The notes under the pieces: model-generated
Seen by the model: only the letters and a program-made list of their open reading frames with translations
What the model was told of the DNA's origin: nothing
The model's database searches: none
Source: Crotophaga sulcirostris
Lineage: Eukaryota; Chordata; Aves; Cuculiformes; Crotophagidae
DNA: 64,000 bases
NCBI GenBank assembly: GCA_013397455.1
Contig: VYZB01000193.1
Coordinates: 368,972-432,971 of the forward strand
Direction: 5' to 3'
Shown here: one piece after another, positions 1 through 12,273 of the stretch
How positions within the stretch are numbered: position 1 is the first letter of the stretch
Layout of the letters: the number at the start of each line of letters is the position of its first letter
Translations under genes and position numbers: made by a program

Positions 1-1162
1 AAACAAAAATTACCCAATATCAACATTTCAAAGTTTGTATGCTTATACATGTACTATATACAAGAGGGAGACCTTAAATTTTATCTGGCATGTATCCCTG
101 AACTGTCCTGGTGGCATGGCTCTCCCTTCCAGGCTGAACAATTTGGAATTTCTTCCCAATCACAAGACACAGAGTTACATTTTCCCTATTCAGGACAACA
201 TCAGATGCAATACAGAAAAAGCTGAGTGTGAGAGAGGGCAAGGATAAATTTCTTTTGAGAATTAATTTCATGTTGGCATCTCACAGGAGACAGAACCCAT
301 TATTTGCCTGTTCCTAACAGCCCTGCTATATTGTGTGAGGAAAGGAGAGGATCCAGCACCTAAGTTTCACCTGAGCTGTCCTTTCTGTTTAGTGCAAAGG
401 ACACCGCAGTTTTGGACTTAACATTTCTAATTTCAGCCTTCTTTTCTGTAGGCTAAGTATGGCACAGAGGTCAAAACTCACTGTTTTGTTGTGCTTCCTT
501 TTTCATAACACCTGATCTTGGAGTATCAGCAGTTTTCAAGACTGTGTTGTTTTATGAGGTACTGGTCTGGGAACTTGGGTCAGCTTTGCTTGCTACTTCA
601 CTGTAAGGTGGCTAAAAGTTAGACATGCAACACAGAAGTGCCAAAAAATGGTAATGCTGTGGAGAAACAGTACTGACAAGATTCTAGTTGTAGTGGCTCA
701 AAAGCATACACTAGACTCAAACAAAACTAAGAGAGTCTAAGATTAATGTAGGAAGCTCAAAGATCAGACCTTCCAAGGACTACCTGAAACTGATCTGGTG
801 GAGGTCAGTGCTGTTGTACCTGGCTGGTGGCTGCCTGGCCACTAGAAGCTTGTCAAGTTCCTTCAGCAAGGAACAGTGAACACACTCATGTTTAACCAGC
901 TGGTATGCTTCCCCTAGCCATATTTTACATCTACTAACCATTAGGTAACTGGTGACATAAACTGCTAATGACCTTTCCTGTGGAGTCTCTGTGGAGGATG
1001 ACCAGTTACAAACAGCCTGAGAGAAGAAGGGATGAAATGTGTGCGACTACTCTGTCTATTGAGAAGAGAAATCAAATGTCTGATTCCAATAATTTATCCT
1101 AGCCTACCCTAGATGCTACCTAGGAAACATTTTATTTTATCCTATGCTTTATGATAGGATCA
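1..1162. other. Anonymous single-copy-like sequence
   Basis: I recognise no gene or repeat here. On the minus strand at about 74-233 an open frame follows a pyrimidine-rich tract ending in CAG (near 220-240, read on the minus strand) and ends at a TAA. It could be taken for a terminal exon, but a second frame over the same bases is also open and nothing supports either one. Confidence 0.5.
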
Positions 1163-2718
1163 AGATTGGCTGCCCTTGTTCTTTCAGGAGACTTTAATCT
1201 TCCAGATATCTGCTGGGAACTTAACACGGCTGAGAGAAGACAGCCCAGGAGGTTCTTAGAGTGTATCGAGGACTGCTTTCTGTCACAGCTGGTGAGTGAG
1301 CCTACCAGGGGTGAGGTTCTCCTTGACCTGCTGTTTACAAATAGAGAAGGGCTGGTGGGTGATGTTGTGGTCGGAGGCTGCCTGGGGTGTAGTGACCATG
1401 AGATAATAGAGTTCTCCGTAAACAATGTAACAAGAAAAGGCAGGAACAGGACATCCATGCTGGACTTTTGGCAGGCAGATTTCGAATTATTTAAGGAACT
1501 AGTCAAGACAGTATTTTGGGAAATAGCTCTTAGTAGCAAGGAGGTCCAGGAAGGTTGGATGTACTTCAAGAATGACATCTTGAAGGCGCAGGAGTGGGCT
1601 GTCCCCATGTGTCGTAAGAAGAGTCGCAGGGGCAGACGACCGGCCTGGATGAGTAAGGAGCTTCTGAAGGAGCTAAGTAAGAAAAAGAGGGTGTATCGCT
1701 GTTGGAAAGAAGGGGACGTAAGCCAGATCATGTTCAAAGATGTTGTTAAGTCACGTAGAAAGAAAATCAGGGAAGCAAAAGCCCAGCTGGAGCTTAAATT
1801 GGCCACTTCTGTTAAGGATAATAAGAAGAGTTTTTATAAATATATCAATGGTAGAAAGAAGGGTAGCAGCAAACTCCACTCATTGTTGGATGTGGAGGGA
1901 AATACAGTAACTAAAGGTGAAGAGAAGGTTGAGGTACTTAATGCCTTCTTTGCCTCAGTTTTCAACAGTAAGGAGGTCTGTTCACTGGGCAGTTGGTCCT
2001 CTGAAGTGGTTGATGGGGGTAGAGTGCAATATGGCCCTCCTGCAATCCATGAGGAGGAAGTTAGAGATCTCCTGAGCCACTTGGATCCTCATAAGTCTAC
2101 GGGGTCGGATGGGATCCATCCTAGGGTAATGAGAGAGCTGGCGGATGAGCTTGCTAAACGACTCTCCATCATTTTTCAACAGTCCTGGCTCACCGGAGAG
2201 GTCCCGGAAGACTGGAAGTTGACCAATGTGACGCCCATCCACAAGAAGGGCCATAAGGACGATCCACGTAATTACAGACCTGTCAGCCTGACCTTGGTTC
2301 CAGGTAAAATTATGGAGCAGATAATCCTGGGGACAGTCATGTGGCACCTGCAGAACGGTCAAGAGATCAGGCCCAACCAGCATGGATTTAGGAGGGGTAG
2401 GTCCTGCCTGACCAACCTGATCTCCTTTTGTGACCATGTGACTCGCCTGGTGGATGAGAGGAAGGCTGTGGATGTGGTATACCTGGAGTTCAGCAAGGCC
2501 TTTGACACTGTCTCCCACAGTAGACTACTGGAGAAGCTGGCAGCCCATGGCTTGGACGGGAGCACTCTGTGCTGGATTAGGAATTGGTTGGATGGTCGAA
2601 CCCAGAGAGTGGTGGTGAATGGTGTCTCATCCAGTTGGTGGCCGGTCACCAGTGGTGTCCCCCAGGGATCAGTGTTGGGCCCAATCCTGTTTAATATCTT
2701 TATTGATGATCTGGATGA
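1151..2718 (+). pseudogene. CR1 ORF2 fragment: endonuclease C-terminus plus reverse transcriptase
   Basis: ORF2 of CR1 makes an endonuclease/reverse transcriptase that nicks target DNA and copies its own RNA there. About 522 codons are open before the gap. The first few residues come from flanking sequence, so the ATG at 1151 is not a native start. The APE-type endonuclease end shows GDFN (about residues 13-16) and the catalytic-type SDH (81-83). A basic linker follows. The RT has [26 protein letters not shown], the motif A aspartate in SKAFDTVSH, and [22 protein letters not shown] just before the gap. The FADD catalytic box would lie inside the gap. The N-terminal endonuclease is missing, so the protein cannot be functional from this copy. 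Confidence 0.93.
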
Positions 2719-3293
2719 NNNNNNNNNNNNNNNNNNNNNNNNNNNNNNNNNNNNNNNNNNNNNNNNNNNNNNNNNNNNNNNNNNNNNNNNNNNNNNNNNN
2801 NNNNNNNNNNNNNNNNNNNNNNNNNNNNNNNNNNNNNNNNNNNNNNNNNNNNNNNNNNNNNNNNNNNNNNNNNNNNNNNNNNNNNNNNNNNNNNNNNNNN
2901 NNNNNNNNNNNNNNNNNNNNNNNNNNNNNNNNNNNNNNNNNNNNNNNNNNNNNNNNNNNNNNNNNNNNNNNNNNNNNNNNNNNNNNNNNNNNNNNNNNNN
3001 NNNNNNNNNNNNNNNNNNNNNNNNNNNNNNNNNNNNNNNNNNNNNNNNNNNNNNNNNNNNNNNNNNNNNNNNNNNNNNNNNNNNNNNNNNNNNNNNNNNN
3101 NNNNNNNNNNNNNNNNNNNNNNNNNNNNNNNNNNNNNNNNNNNNNNNNNNNNNNNNNNNNNNNNNNNNNNNNNNNNNNNNNNNNNNNNNNNNNNNNNNNN
3201 NNNNNNNNNNNNNNNNNNNNNNNNNNNNNNNNNNNNNNNNNNNNNNNNNNNNNNNNNNNNNNNNNNNNNNNNNNNNNNNNNNNNNNNNNNNNN
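2719..3293. other. Assembly gap, 575 N
   Basis: This is a run of N inside CR1 ORF2. The same two flanking points in the CR1 at 44550-48196 are about 566 bases apart, so the gap length fits missing CR1 sequence with little or nothing else. Confidence 0.99.
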
Positions 3294-3497
3294 TGACCTT
3301 ATTGCTCTCTACAACTACCTAAATGGAGGTTGTAGTCAGGCAGGGGTTGGTCTCTTCTCTCAGGTGACCAGTGGCAGAACAAGAGGACATGGACTCAAGC
3401 TTCGTCAGGGAAAGTTTAGGTTTGATGTTAGGAAAAAGTTCTTCACTGAAAGGGTAATTAGCCGTTGGAATGCGCTGCCCAGGAAGGTGGTGGAGTC
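3294..3497 (+). pseudogene. CR1 ORF2 C-terminal segment after the gap
   Basis: The frame starting at 3295 reads [17 protein letters not shown], then [14 protein letters not shown] and [19 protein letters not shown], the conserved CR1 ORF2 C-terminus. It is not in the frame of the upstream ORF as the gap is drawn (575 is not a multiple of 3). Either the gap size is off by one or a frameshift lies within it. The frame leaves CR1 at about 3497 and runs on into LTR sequence, so the native stop is missing. Confidence 0.88.
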
Positions 3498-3900
3498 ACT
3501 GTTGAACAGTGTTTGCACAACATTAAGGTCTTCTTTGTTTCTCGCACTGCTGGGGTGCACAAGATGTTGGGAGGGGATTCAACTGGAACAACTGACTCAA
3601 ACCAACCAAAGGGAAATCCCACACCATATGTTACACTCATCAGGAAAAGCTGGGAAAAGAAGGAATAATAGGGGAGACATCAAGATATGACATTCATCTT
3701 TTCAAGTAAACATTATATGTGTTGAAGCTCTGTTTTCCTGTAAATGGCTAAAAACAGCTAGTCAGCTACTTTACCTATTAAACTGCCTTTATCTCAGCTC
3801 ACAAGTTTTCACACCTTTACATTTACAGTTCTCTCTCCCACCGAGAGAGGAGTGAGCTGTAGCGTGGGGTTCAACTGCCAGCTCAGGCTCAACCACAAGA
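3498..3900 (+). mobile_element. ERVL-like LTR, 5' part missing
   Basis: This matches the middle and 3' part of the LTR family also present in antisense at 14777-15308: shared blocks include a CACTGCTGGGGTGCAC-like stretch, GGGAGGGG, ACTGACTCAAACCAACCAAAGGG, a CTATTAAACTGCCTTTATCTCA polyadenylation region, and a 3' end at AACCACA. The 5' portion, including the expected TG start, is absent. The LTR abuts CR1 directly, with no CR1 sequence resuming on the far side. It is most simply a solo LTR partly lost in a deletion. The family name is from memory; the identity as LTR rests on the two copies here and on the terminal layout. Confidence 0.8.
3777..3782 (+). promoter_or_regulatory. LTR polyadenylation signal ATTAAA
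   Basis: An ATTAAA hexamer lies in the conserved block before the LTR 3' end. The antisense LTR copy keeps the same hexamer, read on the minus strand, in the equivalent place. Confidence 0.5.
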
Positions 3901-6900
3901 TGCACTGGAGACAAGCAGTGCCTCTGAGTGCACTGCTGGATAGATTTGACAAAGCAGTTATACTCTCAGCTCTTGTTTAGAGTATTTGGTTTGCAGTGAA
4001 ATTATGGCTGAACAAAGTGGATTGGACACATAGGCACAGGTTCAAAATATCTAGACCCCTACCTTGTTGAATCTGTTGATTTCAGCAGAGTCACAAACCA
4101 GCTATCTTGTGTAACACTAAACCCCAAAATTTGTCCTTTGTAGAAAGGACAAGTCTTTCATTTTTATTGTACCAAAGAAATCTATTATTTCTTAAGATAG
4201 TCTGCTGTAGCAATAAGGAATAAATTGAGTTAGCTGATAGAAGACTACATAGGACATCTAATGACAGTTGTATTCTGTACAGATATTTTATTGGAAAGAT
4301 ATGTAATATATAGATATTGACTGAAAGCAAATTCTACTTTAAAAAGTCTGGATATGTTGCAAGAAAAGAATGTGCCAGAGACCAGTCTGAGGTTTTGTTT
4401 CAACCCTATTCTTAGATGGTAACCAGAATCAAAACTTATGAGCAGAAGTTATCGAGTAAGGGGGTAAACAAAGTCCAGATAAGAATTCTGCAAGTTCAAT
4501 CACCTCATCTTGCAGCATGAGATGAAAGGAAGTAGTAACCAGGTCTCAATCTCGTGGATTCTTAACTGAGGAGTACTGTAGAGTGCAAAGGACAAAAACC
4601 TATTGGTAATGTAACTCTGTGCCCTATATTGCCAAATAAACCCACCTGAAATCAGTTGATACTACACATCAGGATGGCAAGAAAACAACCTGTGACTAAC
4701 TAAAGACAAAATTTCCAACTGACAAAGCATTAGAAAACCTGAAATTCTGGTCTTCAGAGCCAATTGCTTCTCTGAACATCTGACTTGAATAATTCATTGG
4801 AAAAAAACTTAAATGTTGGCTTTTGTTGACTGTTTCTCAAATAAATAATTTGTCCTACTTCCATTTTCTTTGGAGAGGCTTTTGTACTACAAAACTTAAG
4901 AAAAATGAGGAGAATTTACTAAAATGAAGGAATACAAATTCATAACTCCAGAAAATATGTTTACTTGCTTTGATACTTCTCACACATCTGCCTGGTGCTG
5001 GAGCATCTCAGTCCCCTGCTGATCATAACAGCATTTTGATACCTTTAAGAATATTTTTTTAATTATAATTGTTAGAAATAAATGCTCAGGGGTGAGCTGG
5101 AAAACTATATTTTTTGCATAACCTTGACTGCTGTGCTATATACATTGCTCTAAAAGCAGGAGATAGGTGGTAGAATACTTAGTTAAGCTTTGGTGGCTTG
5201 GATTTCAGTAAGGAATCCCAAAAACTCTATTAATAAAATTTAATCTTACAACTGCAACCAAACTACTTACTAAAAAGCAAGATCAGCTATAAAGACAATA
5301 CGCTACTAATATATATTGATAATTAATTATGTAATTTTTTTTAAAGAAATCCAGGCATAACCATGCAATAAGCAGATACAATATTGTACTGGAGGAAGGA
5401 GGAAGGAAATAATGGCAGAATCGACAATCACTACTTAGCATTTCAAATGTCCCATCTGTGTCTTTTCCTTTTCTTTTAGGAGGTATGTTGTATATATTAT
5501 TGTAAATTTGTCATGTTTATTTACATACCAGTATCACTAAATAAATTTTAAAAAAGTCTTGGTCTTTGCCTATAGAACTGCAAATACAGCTACTTCATTT
5601 ACTTTATAAAGGCAGCAAAATTACTACCTAACTAGGTAAAAATAGACAGCCTAAAGACAACATTAACAAACCTAAATCACAAAGTAAGCCCAGTCTAGCA
5701 AAGGATTCCACCACTTTGTGTCAGCTTGTTAATGTCTTCGTCATTATTATAGTATTATATCAGACTACTGCGTGGAAAAATGAAATGCTACTTTATAGTC
5801 AAAATAACTGATAACTCATGCAAGCGCATCTCATTTGGGACTGACAAGTTCAGAAATAAATGCCTGTTGATTTCAGCTGGTGTATTCCACCACACAAAAA
5901 AACCTCTCAGCCTGTTTGGGATTTCTGACAGGAGTTGCCTTGTGGGCCCTAAGGCAGAAGCAAAAGCTGCCTCTGGGATCATATGAAAGGTACTACCTGC
6001 TGCTGTTCAGAGAAGGATGGAAAACACTTCTCTGCAATGAGCAGGATGGAAAAGCCTCGTACCATGTTAGACTGAACAAAAAAATGCAGACTATTTTCAC
6101 CACCTCGCAGTCAGAAAATATCAGTTTCCTACAGCACTTTTTCACTGACATGCTGGATGCCTGGTGAAGAAGGCACTATCTAAATGGGTTAAACATAGCT
6201 CCCTTCCCTTGCAGGAACTGCTAGCAAACAGAGCCCTGAGGTACACGTGCCTTCACTTCCACTAGTCAACACCCAAAGGCTGCATGAGAGAATAAAAATA
6301 GATTTTATAACAATAGCCTAGAAGGACATGTCTAAGAAGGGCTTCTTAGAAACAGCTGTAGAGGAGACAGCATATCTAGCACTCCCTGCATCTCTACAAG
6401 AATCTCTTCTCATCTGGGCAGCTCTGCCTCTTGAACAAGCCACTCCTGGACCTCTTTGCAGGTCCTACAATGCAATGTCAGCAGCACCTTTTCTCCCTTG
6501 GATTCCCTCCATCACTCCCAGCAGAAAGCACAAGGGCTACCACAAATCTCACGGATCAGGCACACCCAGTCACTCTCTCAGACGAATACTTCAGTCTATT
6601 ATCACTCATCAGACGCACTGAGGGGCACACACTACACTGAATGCCCTGTGCAGTTTCAGAGCAGTTACTTTGTGCTGCATTTTCTTTCTATCTGATCCAA
6701 CAAGTCTGAATAACTGTATAAAGTCACACCCAGCAGCTACACTACAGGATTGTTTGACTAATATTGCTGAAGAAAGAATGGTCCTTGGGTTTAAATTGCA
6801 CTTTTAAATGCATCGACTTAATTCAAAAAAAAGGAGTTGTAACATAATTTTTTTAAATACAGCAGTAGAGGAGTTTCGATCAGTGTATGGATACTTACGC

Positions 6901-9109
6901 CTCAGCATATGTATGAAGAGAACTGAACTTTCAAGACACTTACTATGTCAACTCTGAGCAGCGCTTTAGTAGTTCCCACAATTTACAGAAGTCCATGTTC
7001 TTTGGATGGGTTAATTTTCACAGTTAATTGAGGAAGGAATAAGCACAGTCATTGGAAATAGGCTAAGATATGGTTGAACTGCTTGTACGTGTTTCTTAAT
7101 CATTTGCAATCCTTTTTCAAACATTACTTACTGCTTAAATATAAACATGTCATTTACAGCCTGCAGAGGAGTGTATGGTGCTGCAGTTTAGATATTTCTT
7201 TATATTGCAAAGGCTTCATGTAGTAACATGTTAGATGTCAAGAAAAGTCTAAATATTTCTTATTGAGTTCTGCGTATGTGTCTTACACTACCTTGCCAGT
7301 TATACCTGCTATTCTCTGACAGTGATTGATGTAAAAGATCTACTGAATACATTCGGTGTAATCTATAAAAAACATATCTTGATCACTTAAGACGTAGCAC
7401 AGACTTTGCAGAAGGGTAAATCAGCCCACTAATATGAGCTAAGGACTTATAGAGTATCACATGGTGGTATGCCATGTGTTCTCCTAATGGTCTACTGTTT
7501 GTAAATGTCCATGAAAAAAATAGTCTTCTCTAATAAAAAAATAGTAAAACCTTCTGAAAAGCCATTTATCAACACTAACTGCCTCCATCACATAAACGTT
7601 CTCAAGTTACAGGACAGTCACTCAGACTAGGATAAACAGAACAAAACCTGCTGTATTTAGTACTATATTTCTACCTTAGGAGAATACTGAAAAGGCAAAA
7701 TGGACACAGGTTATAGTAGCTGTGTCACTAAAAACAAATACTCTAAAGAGGAAAAATAACTAGCAGTACTTTTGGGGGCATTTCTGCAAAAATCAATGAG
7801 AAGATCTCCTCAGTTTCCATTTCCCAGTAGTCTTATGTTGTAGCAGATGTCCAACAATTTATACGAAGAGTCCCAGGTAAAAATCCCTGAATTAACTAAG
7901 TCCAACAATGTAGTATCTGGCTACAACATCTGCGGAGTTCCGCCTACAATCAGTTCATGCGGTGTAAGAAAGAACAATTAAGTGAAAAGTGCTTAGGCCT
8001 TATTCAAAAATCATACATGACTCACCCCATGTTTCTGTTTTTCTGGTCCAGTAGCTAACCTCAAGAGCACTGTAACTGAAGTGCATTATATGGACAATAA
8101 TAGTAATTCTGTAGTGATAAATCATTGACATTTTTATCATGACAGTTTATAATTCTGTTGCATTGTCACTGCTGTAAATCATATTTTGCAAAAGAAATAA
8201 CTGTTCCTTGGTAGAATGACCTTTTTCTACATGTGTGATATTAAAACATGTGGTAGGTACTGTATGGTGTATCGCTCTTATCTCAAACATGCACAGTTTG
8301 AAAGCCTCAAGTTATTTTATGTGTTTTTACTTTTAAAACATGAAAATATTTTCAAGCTTAAAAGTGATGCAGAAAGTGACTGCTATGCAAAATAATTACC
8401 ATTGTAATCTCTTATTTCCAAGTCACTCAAAACATTCTCTTTTCTATCGACATATTCCATATTCCATCTGTGCCTAAAGGTGAACCCTTCAGAAAAAGCT
8501 GAATAAAAACTAGTCCACATTTGAGAGAAAACATCTTTTCTTTGTTTTTATTTTGGATTCTTTATTCCTATCTTCTGGACTATCTGCATTGAGCTATCAC
8601 ATTATACAATGACTCCATTTTTCAAGAAGACCACAAAACAAGTAGCTCTATACCTTTTCTTTAAAAATAAAAATGAAAAAAATAGTGCAATTTTATCTGG
8701 AGGAACTTCATAACTAATAATAGTCATCTATTACTTGTAATTATACTTGTATTTAAAAGAGAGAAGTATTGTGCACATCTATTTCAAATTTGGTCTACCA
8801 TCTTTACAAAGTTGGTCTTGGTTGCCTGTTGACTGGTTAAGTGATCAGGAGCAAATGTAGTGTTCTCCTGTACCCCTCCACTTTCAGAGAATGATTTTGG
8901 AAGAAACAGGAGGAAACAGGAAGCAACAGGGTGGCACATCAATGTTGGAAGGACAGTGATCTAGCAAGGTCCTTCACTCTGCTCCATGATGTTCTGACTA
9001 CATTGGAGCACATTTGAAATGTGCTCTGTACTAATATGCACAGCAGCCTAGTGAGGGCAGGGGATGGAAATCCACATGGCAGCAAAGACAAAAAGAGTTC
9101 TTGATGTGT
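3901..9109. other. Anonymous AT-rich sequence
   Basis: I see no gene or recognisable repeat. There are short chance ORFs at 5780-6700, in overlapping frames on both strands, with no family resemblance. A short inverted repeat with 7-base arms (CACATGG/CCATGTG) lies at 7458-7478. Sequence just before 9110 might be decayed CR1 ORF1, but I cannot align it with confidence. Confidence 0.5.
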
Positions 9110-11967
9110 TAGAAATCACAGAAACACCTGACAACAGTCATATATGAATTAGTGCTTCTCCCTCTAAAAAAAGGTGGCAGGACCAATGGCCCAATCAAAG
9201 GACATCTATACCAATGCACACAGCTACAAACAGAAGGACTTCTATGCCATCATACAGCTGGAAAACTATGATGTAGTTTCAATCACGCAGACGTGATGGA
9301 ATGACTCACACAGCTGGAGTGCTGCAATGGATGATTCTAAGCTCTTCAGAAGGACAGGAAAGGAATAAGAAGCCCTGTATTTTAGGGAGTGAACTGACTG
9401 TCTACGGCTTGACAATGGTGATGAAAATGTTGAGTATTTATGGATAAGAATTAGGAGCATGGCCATGTATCATGGTGGGAGTCTATTACAGACCACCCAA
9501 CGTGCATGAAGAGAGAGATGAGGCATTCTATAAGTAGCTGGGAGAAGTCACATGATTGCTAGCCCTTGTTCTCATGAGGGACTTTAACTGAAAAGATGCC
9601 TACTGGGAATAAACAAAATACAGACAATAGGAAACAAGAGGTTCTAGGAAGTTCCTGGGGCATTTGTAAGATAACTTCCTGATGAAGTTGATGAGTGAGT
9701 CAATCATGGAAGACACTCCACTGGGCCTGTTGAAGGATTTGTGAGTGATGTGTTGTCTGAAGGCTGTCTTGGGCATGATGATCATGAAATGATAGTTTTC
9801 AGTTCTTGTACAAGTAAGGAGAAAGGGTAGCAGAACTGTTACCTTGGACTTCCAGAGGACAGACTTTAGACTCTTTAGAGGCCTGGTTGGCTTGGGAGGC
9901 AGTTCTGAAGGGCAAAGGACACTTTGAAGGTTTGAACATTCTTCAAGATCGAAATGTTAAAGGTGCAGGAGCCGAAAGACGTGCCAAAAGACAAGTCAGG
10001 GGCAAGAAGACCAGCCTAGAGAGTTAACAGACTTTGGAAGGAGGAGCAGGCAACTCAGGAGGTCTATAAGGATGTTGTCAAGCTATGCAGGGAAAAAATT
10101 AGAAGGGCCAAAGCCCGACTAGAACTTAATTTGTTTGCTGTGGTAAAAGACAATAAAAAATATTTCCATAAACACATCAGCAGCAAAAGGAGGGCTAAAG
10201 AGAATCTCCATCCTTTCTTGAATACAGGGGGAAACACAGTGACAAAGGATGAGAGAAAAGCTGAGGTACCTAATACCTTCTTTGCCTCAACCTTTACTAG
10301 ATAAACCAGTTGTTTTCTAGGTAGCCAGCCCCTCCCAAATCAGGAAGATAAAAAAGGAGCTGAGCGAAGCCCCAGTATTACAAGAAGAAATTATTAGCAA
10401 CCTGTTATACCACTGAGACACATAGGAGTCTACGGAGCCCAATGGGATTCACCCAAGGGCACTGAGGGAGCTAATGGAAGTGCTCACCAGCCACTTTCCA
10501 TCATTTATCAGCAGTCTTGGCTAACCAGGGAGGTCCCAGTTGACCTGAAGTTAGCAAATGTGACATCCATCTTAAAGAAGGGGTGGGAGGAGGATGCGGG
10601 GAACTACAGCCTGTCAGCCTGACTTTGGTGCCAGGGAAGATTGAATAGCAGATCATTTTGAGTGTTATCATATGGCACATAAAGGACAACCAGATGATCA
10701 GGCCCAGTCAGTATGAGTTTATGAAAGCCAGGTCCTGCTTGACATGATCTCGTTCTATGAAAGATGAACTTCTTAGTGTATGAGGGAAAGGCTGATAGAT
10801 ACTAGTAAAGCCTTTGGCACTGCCTCCCACAGCATTCTTCTGGAAAAACTGGCTGCTCATGGCTTGGACAGGTCCCCTCTTTGCTGGTTAAAAAAATAGC
10901 TGGATGGCCAGATCCAAAGAGTTGTGGTGAATGGAGTTAAATTCAATTGGGGGTTGGTCATAAGCAGTGTTCTCCAGGGCTCAGTATTACAGTCAGTTCT
11001 ATTTAATATCTTTATCAATGACCTGGATGGGGGGATTGAATGCTCCCTTAGTAAGTTTACAGATATCATCAAGTTGTGCCGGACTATTGATCTTCTTGAG
11101 GGTAGAAAGGTTCTCCAGAGCGATCTAGATGCGCTCAATCAATGGGCTTAGGCCAATTGTATGAGATTCAACAATACATAGTGCCAATTCCCTTACTTCG
11201 ATCACAACAAACCCAAGTTATTGTTCATTTCGCAACAATGAAGCACTACAGGCTTCGTGAACAGAGACTGCAAAGTTGCTCAGCAGAAAAGGGCATGGAG
11301 ACGTTGCTCAACAGCTGGCTGAATATGAACCAGCAGTGTGCTCAGGTGGCCAATTAGGCCAATAGCACCCTGACTTGTATCAAAAGTAGTGTGGCCAGCA
11401 GGACTAGCAAAGAGATTGTCCTTTTGTATTCTGCACTGATGAAGCCACATCTTGAACCCTGTGTTCAGTTTTTGACCCCTCACTGCAACAAAGACACTGG
11501 AGGTGCTGGAGAGTGTCCAGAGCAGGGCAGTGAAACTGATAAAGGGTCTGGAGCACAAGACCTTTGAGGAGCGGCTGAGGGAAGTGAGGTTGTTTAGTCT
11601 GGAGAAAAGGAGCTCAGAGGAGAGGTTATCACTCTCTACAGCTACCTGAAGAAAGGTTGCAGCAAGGTGGGTGCTGCTCTTTTCTCCCAAGTAACAAGTG
11701 ATAGGATGAGAGGAAATGGCCTCAAGTTACTCAAGGCAAAGTTCAGATTGGTTATTAGGAAAATTTTCTTCACCAAAGGGGATATCAGGCATTGGAACAG
11801 GCTATGCAGAGAAGTCTTTGGGTCTTTATCCCTGGAGGTATCTAAAAGACATGTAGATGCAGTGCTTAGGGACATGGGTTAGTGGTGGATTTGCTAGTGT
11901 TAAGCTAATGGTTGGACCAGATGATCTTAAGAGTCTTTTCCAACCTAAATGATTCTCTGATTCTATG
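9110..11967 (+). mobile_element. CR1 LINE copy 2, old, nearly full ORF2 length
   Basis: Homology starts near the ORF1/ORF2 junction. The segment around 9115-9220 parallels the CR1 at 55500-55600, including ACCAATGCACA. It continues through endonuclease, linker, RT and C-terminal segment to a decayed octamer tail (GATTCTCTGATTCTATG, 11951-11967). The copy is riddled with stops, frameshifts and small indels, so it is clearly older than copy 1. The 5' boundary is uncertain by about 100 bases. Confidence 0.9.
9180..11882 (+). pseudogene. Decayed CR1 ORF2
   Basis: Pieces of the ORF2 protein are readable in changing frames. At 10924-11151 the RT palm reads VLFNIFINDLDGGIECSLSK followed by FTDI where the catalytic FADD box should be, so both the alanine and the second aspartate are lost. 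At 11667-11882 the C-terminal segment ([14 protein letters not shown], then the RKIFFTKG block) is open to its native-type stop after AVLRDMG. Between these are several stops and frameshifts, including near 11155 and 11355. It cannot encode an active enzyme. Confidence 0.88.
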
Positions 11968-12273
11968 TTTTTGTCATATGGACTAGAGTTTTTAACTTTA
12001 TACCTTGTAATTTCCTGGCATCTACAGGAACAATCTTAATTATCTTATGCAAACAGGTATGGGATTAATATAGCAAAGTACACAAACTTCTCAGAGTCAA
12101 ATTAGCAGAACAACACAGTTTGAAAGTCTGAGGACCACTTGCTAGTACACTACTTTTGTACTGCTAAGAATTATGAGCAAAAAAGAGATGGCAAAATCAC
12201 TTGCTGAGCAGCTGTATGTCATCCAGTCTTTATGGATCGTGGTGTCAGATGCTGAGCTGTTTTCTTAGTCATA

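Larger units (their letters stand above)
1163..3497 (+). mobile_element. CR1 LINE copy 1, 5'-truncated, young, 3' end replaced by an LTR
   Basis: This is a non-LTR retrotransposon of the CR1 family. Homology begins inside the endonuclease domain (GDFNLPD region) and runs through reverse transcriptase, an assembly gap, and the conserved C-terminal segment ([10 protein letters not shown], then [14 protein letters not shown]). It is 5'-truncated, as is usual for CR1. The last roughly 100 bases and the octamer tail are missing: after GTGGTGGAGTC at about 3489-3499 the sequence switches to LTR. The part after the gap is very similar to the CR1 at 34465-35020 (I estimate above 90% by eye), so both belong to one subfamily. 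The unbroken upstream frame implies recent activity compared with the other copies here. Confidence 0.95.

Noticed and set aside
1132..1806. 224-codon minus-strand ORF, and other antisense ORFs in CR1 copies (for example 1982-2518, 45674-46078, 47013-47324)
   Set aside because: They are antisense shadows of CR1 ORF2 with no independent family features.
8026..8130. Minus-strand micro-frame ending in a fibronectin-III-like phrase (LEVSYWTRKTETW) before a GTGAGT donor
   Set aside because: Only about 33 codons, no acceptor with a good pyrimidine tract, and the resemblance is short enough to be chance.
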